A DNA stretch of 18,369 nt from assembly GCA_017627975.1 (NCBI GenBank), contig JAGAFT010000014.1:1-18369 (forward strand). The letters are read 5' to 3'. Position 1 is the stretch's first letter. Each line of letters opens with the position of its first letter. A program made the translations under genes and the position numbers. Shown here piece by piece: positions 1-5,511 of this stretch. A model generated the notes under the pieces. The model was not told where the DNA came from and did not search any database. It saw nothing but the letters and a program-made list of their open reading frames with translations. Origin of the DNA: Oscillospiraceae bacterium (lineage in GTDB: Bacteria > Bacillota_A > Clostridia > Oscillospirales > Oscillospiraceae).

Positions 1-176
1 AAGCTTTCCTGCCTGCTTAAATTCTTGACCATGTTTCTCAGAGCGCCCTACTGGACGCTTACTTTTGTGCACCCTTTTTTAACTCTTCACCAATTCACAA
101 CTTTCCTCATTTTGGGGCTTGACTTTTAATAGTTAGTCTTTTCTCTCTTCTCTTTTGTCTCTTGTCTTCCTCCGTG
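1..176. other. Non-coding flank, no gene recognised
   Basis: All frames are broken by stops and nothing resembles a protein family. Positions 133-174 form a pyrimidine-rich tract. The stretch runs straight into the terminator at 177-222, so it is most likely the 3' untranslated end of a plus-strand unit lying outside the window. Confidence 0.5.
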
Positions 177-222
177 ACGGGTGCCTTCTCCGCACAGATG
201 TGCGGAAGGTACCCGTTTTTTA
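177..222 (+). terminator. Rho-independent terminator of an upstream unit
   Basis: Arms ACGGGT (177-182) and ACCCGT (211-216), CCTT/AAGG (184-187/206-209) and CCGCAC/GTGCGG (190-195/200-205) pair around an AGAT loop, with one G-T wobble and a 2-nt bulge. A run of six T follows at 216-221. It insulates the response-regulator promoter downstream. Confidence 0.9.
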
Positions 223-330
223 TTCCTGGATCATGTTTTCCATTTAACAAATCTGAAAACTGCCTTTGAGAAAAAATGAAAAAATCTGAATTTTTACATC
301 TCACATCTTTTCCTATGACAGGAATCCCAG

Positions 331-336
331 TATAAT
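331..336 (+). promoter_or_regulatory. -10 element of the two-component operon
   Basis: A perfect TATAAT lies at 331-336. No good -35 hexamer sits 16-18 bp upstream (the bases there are T/C-rich), which suggests activator-dependent transcription. Just upstream, ACATCT is repeated at 296-301 and 303-308, a possible half-site pair for the regulator encoded next. Confidence 0.55.
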
Positions 337-365
337 GCCGTCATCAAATGGACGGAGAAAACGAC

Positions 366-1061
366 ATGGAACCAAAGAAAATTTTATATGCCGATGACGA
401 TGCGGAGATCCGCGAGGCGCTGCGGCTGCTGCTCGGCTGTGAAGGTTATGAGACGGTGGAGGCTACGAACGGCGAGGAAGTCTTGCAGCGTCTGGACGAT
501 TCCATAGATCTGGTCATCCTTGATGTGATGATGCCCGGCATGAACGGCTATGCCACCTGCGCCGAGATCCGCAAACGCAGCGCCGTGCCGGTGCTGTTTC
601 TGACCGCGAAATCCCAGGATTCGGATATGACGATGGGCTTCTCTTCGGGCGGCGACGATTACCTTGTCAAGCCCTTCTCCTATAACGAGCTCATTAACCG
701 TGTAAAGGCAATGCTGCGCCGCTACTATATCTACGGAGCAAAAACAACTGAGCAGAGCCGCCTGATTCGCTGCTGCGGAAACATCGAGATCGACCCCGAC
801 CAGTGCCTTGTCCGGCAGGATGGGAAAGAAGTCCCATTAACTGATCTGGAATACCGCATCCTGCACCTTCTGGCCACACACCCGCGCAAAATCTTCTCTG
901 CTCAGAACATCTATGAGAGCATCTGGAACGAACCGTATTTCTATTCCTCCAACAATCTTGTGATGGTACACATCCGCAACATCCGGCGCAAACTGGGCGA
1001 TGATCCGCAGAACTGTCACACGATCCGTACGGTCTGGGGAAAGGGGTATCGCATTGAGTAA
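366..1061 (+). CDS. OmpR/PhoB-family response regulator
   Basis: DNA-binding response regulator of 231 aa, the cytoplasmic output partner of the kinase encoded next. The receiver domain spans about residues 4-120. It has the acidic pair D10/D11, phospho-acceptor D53 in a LVILDVMMPG context, T80 in FLTAK and conserved K102 in LVKPF. A winged-helix Trans_reg_C domain spans about 140-231 and ends in RTVWGKGYRIE, typical of VanR/PhoB-like regulators. The ATG at 348 was rejected as start because it lies 11 bp after the TATAAT box, about where transcription would begin. The ATG at 366 has a GGAG at 354-357 with 8-nt spacing. The coding end overlaps the kinase gene by 8 bp. The stimulus and regulon cannot be read from the sequence; autoregulation is plausible. 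Confidence 0.93.
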   Translation: MEPKKILYADDDAEIREALRLLLGCEGYETVEATNGEEVLQRLDDSIDLVILDVMMPGMNGYATCAEIRKRSAVPVLFLTAKSQDSDMTMGFSSGGDDYLVKPFSYNELINRVKAMLRRYYIYGAKTTEQSRLIRCCGNIEIDPDQCLVRQDGKEVPLTDLEYRILHLLATHPRKIFSAQNIYESIWNEPYFYSSNNLVMVHIRNIRRKLGDDPQNCHTIRTVWGKGYRIE

Positions 1062-2370
1062 TAAAACGCCTTCCCGCAGTCTGAGCATCCAGCTCCTTCT
1101 TGGCGTGTTGTTGTCTCTTTTTATTGGTGCCCTGGCCTTTGCCGTGTTCTTTACGCTCGGCAACGGCCTGCTGGATCACACCGTTTACGGCGAGAGTTTT
1201 TCCGACGCCATGTCAGACCGGCAGTTCAAACAGTTGCAGAGCTATGTGACGCATGAGGGAATCAAAAGTGGGAAGCTTTCCCGGCTCAATGCCTGGTGCA
1301 GCAGAGGAAAAGGCGTTTATCTGACCGTCTATCAGGATGGCGTTCTGATCTACGAATCGCCCGTTGCAAATGAGCAGACGCTCAATCCGGACGACTTTGA
1401 TCCTGCGGCGGAAAATGTGGAGCGGGAATATGCCCTGCGCTTCAGCGACGGCGTGACTGCGCAGGCTTTCCTGTATTATTTTGCCAGTGACGCCTTCTAC
1501 TTCTGGATGATCGGCGTCTCCGGACTGCTGGCCTTCGCCGTCTTTTCCTTCTGCTTCGTCAGCCTTGTACACCGGAAGCTGCGCTATATTCAGAAACTGA
1601 AAAAGGAGCTGGATATTCTGGCGGGCGGCGAGCTCAGCTATACTGTAACCGTACAGGGACAGGACGAACTCAGCGAGCTGGCCACAGGGATCGACGAGAT
1701 GCGCCGCTCTATCCTGAAGCATCAGCAGGCGGAGGATGAGATCCGTTCCGCCAATTCCCAGCTTGTTACAGCCATGTCCCATGATCTGCGTACACCGCTG
1801 ACCTCTCTGATGGCCTTTCTGGAAATCCTGGATCGGGATAAAGTAAAGAGCGAGGAGCAGCGCCGCCATCTCATCTACCAAAGCCTTGTCCAGACCATGT
1901 CGATCAAGTCCATGGCGGACAAGCTGTTTGAGTATTTTCTGGTCTATACCTCTGAGTGGGAACAGCCGGAGATGGAGCATAGTGATGCTGACGAGGTGCT
2001 GGGGCAGTTCTGGCAGGAGTATGCCTTTACACTGGAGAGCCACGGCTTCACCGTCGAGACGGATTTCGGCCAGCTGCACGGAACAGTTGAAATCAATCTG
2101 GAGCTGCTGCGCCGGGCCTTCGACAATCTCTATGCGAATCTTGTCAAATATGCCGAGCCTTCCAAACCGATCCGGATTGCATATCATCGGGAAGGCAATC
2201 AAGTGCTCCTCACGATCACGAACACGGTATCGGCCTTGCGAAACCGTCAGGAGAGTACAAATATCGGTCTGAACACCTGCCGCCGTATTTTCAGGATGCA
2301 TGACGGCTGTTTTGAAACACTGGAGTCAGACGGGCTGTTTACTGTTGAGATCCATCTTCCTGTATCATGA
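1054..2370 (+). CDS. Membrane sensor histidine kinase
   Basis: Two-component sensor kinase of about 438 aa. The likely start is TTG at 1054, 8 nt after an AAAGGGG ribosome binding site and overlapping the regulator stop; the upstream in-frame ATG at 1000 lies deep inside the regulator gene and has no such site. TM1 spans about 12-35, an extracellular sensor segment of roughly 110 aa follows, and TM2 spans about 149-171. A HAMP linker leads to a HisKA domain with the H-box SHDLRTPL (phosphorylated His243). The ATPase domain has an N-box with N358 and N362 in FDNLYANLVKYA. No canonical DxGxG G1 box is visible: ITNTVSALRN stands in its place, followed by NIGLN (403-407) as the G2 equivalent. A similar divergence occurs in other clostridial kinases, so it may still be active. 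Translation appears coupled to the regulator. Confidence 0.92.
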   Translation: MSNKTPSRSLSIQLLLGVLLSLFIGALAFAVFFTLGNGLLDHTVYGESFSDAMSDRQFKQLQSYVTHEGIKSGKLSRLNAWCSRGKGVYLTVYQDGVLIYESPVANEQTLNPDDFDPAAENVEREYALRFSDGVTAQAFLYYFASDAFYFWMIGVSGLLAFAVFSFCFVSLVHRKLRYIQKLKKELDILAGGELSYTVTVQGQDELSELATGIDEMRRSILKHQQAEDEIRSANSQLVTAMSHDLRTPLTSLMAFLEILDRDKVKSEEQRRHLIYQSLVQTMSIKSMADKLFEYFLVYTSEWEQPEMEHSDADEVLGQFWQEYAFTLESHGFTVETDFGQLHGTVEINLELLRRAFDNLYANLVKYAEPSKPIRIAYHREGNQVLLTITNTVSALRNRQESTNIGLNTCRRIFRMHDGCFETLESDGLFTVEIHLPVS

Positions 2371-2430
2371 AAAGATCAAGAGGGTGCAGTTATAAGCAAT
2401 CTTATGGCTGCACCCTCTTGATCTTTATTT
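2371..2430. terminator. Long bidirectional terminator between convergent genes
   Basis: A 19-bp perfect inverted repeat (2371-2389/2408-2426) continues as RNA through two U-G pairs and a 5-bp ATAAG/CTTAT stem to a CAAT loop at 2397-2400, giving 26 continuous pairs. On the plus strand TTTATTTATT follows. On the minus strand the AAA/TTT ends of the arms give a short U tract. It starts right after the kinase stop codon and serves both the kinase and the convergent gene at 2438. Confidence 0.9.
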
Positions 2431-2437
2431 ATTCAGT

Positions 2438-3061
2438 TCAATCGGCTTTCGTGGTCCTCCAGGCAAGATAGTATGTCAGGTATCCGATTACACTCATCAT
2501 CGTAAGTACATATAGCTCAGATACTGCTGAAGCGACTACATAGGACTTGTCGTCAAAAACGTTCAAAACCGAAAAGGCCCCTGTGATAAGGGAAAACACA
2601 AGGAATGCCGCCAACAGCCCGGCCCCGTCTCTGTCTTTTCTGCAGACAAACGCCGTATATAAGCAATATGTGAGAAAGATCATCATCATACCGCCAAAGC
2701 TCAAGATTCCGTGCCAGATATTTTCAGAAGTCATGTTTTTCCCGTCGCTCGGAATGACCCACATTGCACCGATGTACAGGACAGCACAGGAAACAATCAT
2801 GCAGACCCTGCAAGTCAGTTTCTGCGCATTTTTCAAACCGCTCATGCTGAGTGCAAGGAAAAAGGCTACAAGCATCGGAATAAACAGAACCAGCATGGCG
2901 ATAAAGATCTGAAACGCAGAGCCCGAGTACCAGATCATGCGTGACAGCGAGGCAAAGACTGCAGTTTCGTCGGTCGCGGTAACGCTTCCCCAGGAGAACA
3001 GAGGAGACAGAAAGAATGTGAAAATGGCAAGGATCCTCAGTCTTTTTTCTGCTTTTTCCAT
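2438..3061 (-). CDS. DUF998-like six-helix membrane protein
   Basis: Integral membrane protein of about 207 aa and unknown function. Six hydrophobic segments can be seen: one near the N-terminus after a short charged stretch, then strong helices containing AFQIFIAMLVLFIPML, CMIVSCAVLYIGAMW, FGGMMMIFLTYCLYTAF, LLAAFLVFSLITGAFSV and LTMMSVIGYLTYYLAW. Overall layout and length fit the DUF998 type, but this is judged from general appearance. An in-frame GTG at 3070 overlaps the upstream stop as GTGA. I prefer the ATG at 3061 because GGGAG then sits 8 nt upstream of it. It is co-transcribed with the GNAT gene. There is no catalytic signature. Confidence 0.7.
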   Translation of the reverse strand: MEKAEKRLRILAIFTFFLSPLFSWGSVTATDETAVFASLSRMIWYSGSAFQIFIAMLVLFIPMLVAFFLALSMSGLKNAQKLTCRVCMIVSCAVLYIGAMWVIPSDGKNMTSENIWHGILSFGGMMMIFLTYCLYTAFVCRKDRDGAGLLAAFLVFSLITGAFSVLNVFDDKSYVVASAVSELYVLTMMSVIGYLTYYLAWRTTKAD

Positions 3062-3066
3062 TTCCG

Positions 3067-3627
3067 TCACTCCCGCTTCATCTGCTTTTCAAAGCGGAAC
3101 ATACCGTCATGCTCTCCCATTGGCTTATTTCCGTATTGCTCGTCGGGCTCCGGCTCATCTCGGGGTTCCGGTTCGGGATGATGGCTGTTGAAGAATTCGA
3201 CAATATGGAACCCGCATTTGTTGACATAGAAATGGATGTTCCTTGTTTCAAAGTAGGGCGTGCAGGTTTCCCAGACAAGCGTTTCAGGATACATCCGCTC
3301 GACTTCCCGCCACGCTGCACTGCCGATTCCTTTACTGTGAACTTCCGGATTGACAAACAGAAGCTCCAGCTCGTTATGCTGTGTTTTTTCATCGATCTTC
3401 AGAACAATACCGCCTATGATCCTCCCGTCCTCACGGATACGGTAGGCCACACCACCGTCGATGCTGTTCTCGATCGTTCTGCGGGAAATGATCTCTCCAT
3501 CTTCCTCAAGATGATCGTCCCGCATCCCGAACTCCTCCATCGCGCCATACTTGAATGCACGCTGGTTATCGAGAATGAACTGTTCCCGGTCATCGTCCGT
3601 GAGCCGGGTGAGGGTAATAACTGACAT
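3067..3627 (-). CDS. GNAT-family N-acetyltransferase
   Basis: Predicted cytoplasmic acetyl-CoA-dependent acyltransferase of 186 aa. The fold order is recognisable. Strands around IIGGIVLKI and ELELLFVNPEV lead into the acetyl-CoA loop HSKGIGSAAW (residues 97-106, the Q/RxxGxG/A position). The later ETRNIHFYVNKCGFHIVEFF segment is typical of the family's C-terminal helix and strand. Residues 151-163 (PEPEPRDEPEPDE) form an odd acidic, proline-rich linker before the last strand. The start ATG has AAGGAGG at 3643-3637 with good spacing. The gene overlaps or abuts the downstream membrane-protein gene, so the two form one operon. The substrate is unknown. Its leader holds a terminator (3647-3693), so expression may be set by attenuation. 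Confidence 0.88.
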   Translation of the reverse strand: MSVITLTRLTDDDREQFILDNQRAFKYGAMEEFGMRDDHLEEDGEIISRRTIENSIDGGVAYRIREDGRIIGGIVLKIDEKTQHNELELLFVNPEVHSKGIGSAAWREVERMYPETLVWETCTPYFETRNIHFYVNKCGFHIVEFFNSHHPEPEPRDEPEPDEQYGNKPMGEHDGMFRFEKQMKRE

Positions 3628-3646
3628 AAAGCAATGCCTCCTTCAA

Positions 3647-3693
3647 GAAAAATGCTCGGCAACAAAAGGCTGCTTCAGCCATTTGTTCCGAGC
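3647..3693 (-). terminator. Terminator/attenuator in the GNAT leader
   Basis: Read on the minus strand, GCTCGG (3693-3688) pairs with CCGAGC (3659-3654). Inside are AACAAA/TTTGTT and GGCTG/CAGCC around an AAG loop. ATTTTT (3653-3648) follows directly. It ends only a few bases before the GNAT ribosome binding site and lies downstream of a good minus-strand promoter. It therefore either attenuates the operon or stops read-through from the recombinase remnant. Confidence 0.8.
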
Positions 3694-3818
3694 TCACTCG
3701 ACATCTTATCCAACAGGCGGCCTGCAAAGCTTTTGCTTTACGATCCCCTACGCTACGGCGTACTGTCCTCCGATGACCGATATACTGTTTTGATACGTTC
3801 TTCCTCAAGAACGCCGTA

Positions 3819-3847
3819 ACTATATCACAGATGCAGCTGAAACTCAA
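3819..3847 (-). promoter_or_regulatory. Promoter for the GNAT-DUF998 operon
   Basis: On the minus strand TTGAGT (3847-3842) and TATAGT (3824-3819) are separated by 17 bp. The expected start near 3812 gives a leader of about 185 nt. It begins with a strong hairpin, CGTTCTT/AAGAACG (3813-3807/3802-3796), and ends with the terminator at 3693-3647. No ORF of note is in the leader. Confidence 0.7.
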
Positions 3848-3910
3848 GTACTTTCATGACCGACCTTGGATATTAACAGAAAACAGTCAATATCCATCGA
3901 TTTTCATCCC

Positions 3911-4526
3911 TCAGGTCAGCCTGAACACGATCCGGTCCTTGCTGTGCACCGTCATGCTGTCCACCAGCCCGGCCCACAGGCTCTCGTCGAACCCCGGTGA
4001 TGAGCTCCGGCAGATCCTTCACGCTCTCTATGAACCGCTCGATCTTTCTGCGTCGGATCATGATCTGATCGATCTGCTCCATCACGGCATCGCGTTTGTG
4101 CTCGGTCTCCTCATAGCGGCTGACCAGCGCATCATAGCGCTCGTTGTACTCCTTCTGGTCCTGCGCCACCCTGGCATTCCGGGTGATCAGGTCGTTCACC
4201 TCCTTGGCGTCGATGCCAAGCTGCTCGTCCAGGATCCGATGCTCCTTCTCCAGCGCCGTGGTGTCGCCGAGCCGGTCCTTGATGGCGGTGAGCTCCGTAA
4301 TGTAGAATTCCCGGTCCGCATAGAGCTTGTTCACCATCCTGACAAACGTGGCCTTGATCTCATTCTCTGTCAGGTGCGGTGTCTTGCAGCGGGTCTTGTC
4401 TTTGAACTTGTGGTTGCACTGCCAGACAAGACGGCGGTACTTGTCGTTGCTGTGCCAGACCTTCGAGCCGTGCCACCCGCCGCAGCAGCCGCAGCGGATC
4501 TTCCCGGAGAATATGGTGGCCCCCAC
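3911..4526 (-). pseudogene. Large serine recombinase, C-terminal remnant
   Basis: The remnant covers the zinc beta-ribbon and coiled-coil region of a phage/ICE-type large serine recombinase. FSGKIRCGCCGG followed by WQCNHKFKDKTRCKTPHL supplies the four zinc cysteines. A long charged helical segment (LYADREF to IERFIESVKDLPEL) follows. The resolvase catalytic domain with its nucleophilic serine and the recombinase domain are absent: upstream codons stop at 4568, and the next gene's promoter occupies that DNA. One extra G in the run at 3992-3995 shifts the frame after LPELITG. Reading past it restores FDESLWAGLVDSMTV to a TGA at 3911, the expected family ending. So it is both truncated and frameshifted, and cannot recombine DNA. 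The open frame as it stands runs on to 3873. Confidence 0.88.
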
Positions 4527-4546
4527 TATGTTTTGGAAGAAATCAC

Positions 4547-4575
4547 TTGACAGTGTATCATCGATTTACTATAAT
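4547..4575 (+). promoter_or_regulatory. Perfect consensus sigma-A promoter
   Basis: TTGACA (4547-4552) and TATAAT (4570-4575) are separated by exactly 17 bp, so both hexamers match consensus. The promoter abuts the broken end of the recombinase remnant and drives the antitoxin gene. Such strength is usual where the product represses its own promoter. Confidence 0.92.
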
Positions 4576-4617
4576 GAGTTGGAAAGTTGGATTTTCTAAT
4601 TATCGGAGGTGATAAGA

Positions 4618-4878
4618 ATGTTAGCCGAACTCCGTTCCAAATCTCAAATTACGATTCCCAAGAGTATCGTTGCATCTCTTGGTCTTGAAGAAGGCGATCA
4701 ACTCGATATCCGCGAAAAGGACGGTGTCATTTATATGATGCCGGTTACGGTCTATCCTAAGGGGTACATTGACTCGCTCAGAAGCGAACTCACACAGCTA
4801 AAAGAAGACATACAGTATGGAAAGCAGCCTGTCTTCACGAGCATAGACGCCCTAATGGAAAAACTGGAGGAAACGTAA
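4618..4878 (+). CDS. AbrB/MazE-family antitoxin
   Basis: Small DNA-binding protein of 86 aa with the swapped-hairpin SpoVT/AbrB fold at the N-terminus: LRSKSQITIPKSIVASLGLE then GDQLDIREKDGVIYMMPV (residues 5-43). The C-terminal part (about 50-86, charged helices ending IDALMEKLEET) would be the toxin-binding tail. The start is ATG at 4618 because GGAGGTGAT (4605-4613) sits just upstream; an in-frame GTG at 4609 lies inside that ribosome binding site and is rejected. The family binds its own promoter as an antitoxin dimer, alone or with toxin. The toxin reading frame begins 3 nt after the stop, the usual type II operon layout. Since the toxin looks broken, this may now be an orphan antitoxin. 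Confidence 0.85.
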   Translation: MLAELRSKSQITIPKSIVASLGLEEGDQLDIREKDGVIYMMPVTVYPKGYIDSLRSELTQLKEDIQYGKQPVFTSIDALMEKLEET

Positions 4879-4880
4879 TC

Positions 4881-5117
4881 CTGAAAATCACATACACTGC
4901 ACGTTTCCAGAAGCATTACAAAACGCTATCTGATGCCGAGAAAAGACAGTTTCGTTCAAAGCTCCTGCTCTTTACAGAAAATCCCTTGCATCCTTCTCTT
5001 CGGGTAAAACGTTTGCAGGGAATTGACGATCTGTTTGAATTCAGCGTTAATATGGATATCCGGGTAATCTGGTTTTGCCTTAGTGTTGACCGACGATATC
5101 ATATTTTTCCCGTATGA
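4881..5117 (+). pseudogene. RelE/YafQ-like toxin, probably frameshifted
   Basis: The 78-codon frame reads KITYTARFQKHYKTLSDAEK, then LLLFTENPLHPSLRVKRLQG and LFEFSVNMDIRVIWF. This matches the first three-quarters of RelE/ParE-superfamily mRNA interferases of the YafQ type, which cleave ribosome-bound mRNA. Two things are odd. No ATG/GTG/TTG start is available: the first possible codons are ATC at 4878 or CTG at 4881, with GGAGG at 4866-4870. After about residue 66 the frame turns to SVDRRYHIFPV and stops, whereas the +1 frame from 5083 gives DDIIFF and then DRSHVI to a stop at 5164-5166, like the family's last strand and its D-x-x-H end. A one-base insertion near 5073-5082 would explain this. 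It lacks the usual C-terminal catalytic residues, so it is probably inactive. Confidence 0.7.
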
Positions 5118-5158
5118 CAGATCCCATGTGATTTGTATTTTATTCTTTTTTCCGTCTG

Positions 5159-5167
5159 TGCTATGAT
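5159..5167 (+). promoter_or_regulatory. Extended -10 promoter of the asnB leader
   Basis: TGC directly precedes TATGAT (5162-5167), giving the extended -10 pattern TGnTATnAT-like. The -35 region is only T-rich. The predicted start near 5174 places the whole T-box structure in the transcript. Confidence 0.55.
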
Positions 5168-5179
5168 TCATCCATCCTT

Positions 5180-5496
5180 AGTTGAACAAACGGTTGAGGT
5201 CCGCAAGGCGAGGATGCGGATTTCTCCGGACATGGCTGAGACGGAGACATGTCTCAGAGAGATACGGTCACAGCGAGCCGGGGCCCGGTGAGAGCCCGGT
5301 ACAGGCCTCTCTGCAGGTAACCCTCCCGAGCCGCGAGCCCAAAGCGAAAGCAAGTAGGTGAGCCGTAGGCGCTGCGTTAAGGCGCAGGGGGTTGTTGGAC
5401 TCCTGTAGAGCGGCCGCGTCTGCGGCAAAAAAGGTGGCACCACGGATGCGCAGCTGTCCGTCCTTTTGAATTGGGACGGGAAGCTGCGATTTTTTC
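5180..5496 (+). promoter_or_regulatory. T-box riboswitch, asparagine-type
   Basis: The leader controls asnB by sensing uncharged tRNA. The T-box core AAGGTGGCACCACGG is at 5431-5445. Its bulge UGGC (5435-5438) complements a GCCA tRNA end, so it expects discriminator G, as in tRNA-Asn. Stem I is visible: CAGAGAG (5255-5261) pairs with CTCTCTG (5307-5313), and the distal hairpin CCGGG/CCCGG (5278-5282/5295-5299) carries the GGTGAGAG loop. Lower pairs are GGAG/CTCC and GGCT/AGCC. The open segment between them reads CAGGTAACC, with AAC (5319-5321) as the likely Asn specifier codon. AAGTAGG near 5352 and the stem III hairpin GCCGC/GCGGC follow. When uncharged tRNA-Asn accumulates, the antiterminator forms instead of the terminator at 5449-5495. 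The stem I fold is hand-drawn; the T-box core is certain. Confidence 0.9.
5449..5495 (+). terminator. T-box terminator ahead of asnB
   Basis: CGCAGCT (5449-5455) pairs with AGCTGCG (5482-5488), and inside it GTCCGTCC pairs with GGGACGGG with minor offsets. ATTTTTT follows at 5489-5495. Its 5' arm overlaps bases (CCGTCCTTTT) needed to pair with the T-box core, so the two structures exclude each other. Confidence 0.9.
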
Positions 5497-5511
5497 TGGA
5501 GGTGCTTTTTT

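Noticed and set aside
107..304. 65-codon minus-strand frame near the left end
   Set aside because: It crosses the terminator at 177-222, has no ribosome binding site and shows no protein-like composition.
3754..3818. TACGGCG/CGCCGTA long-range helix as the base of a riboswitch aptamer
   Set aside because: One arm (3818-3812) lies at or before the predicted transcription start, so most of it would not be in the RNA.
3590..3847. 85-codon minus-strand frame in the GNAT leader
   Set aside because: It runs through the GNAT start and the terminator, with no ribosome binding site and no recognisable sequence; the region is better read as an untranslated leader.
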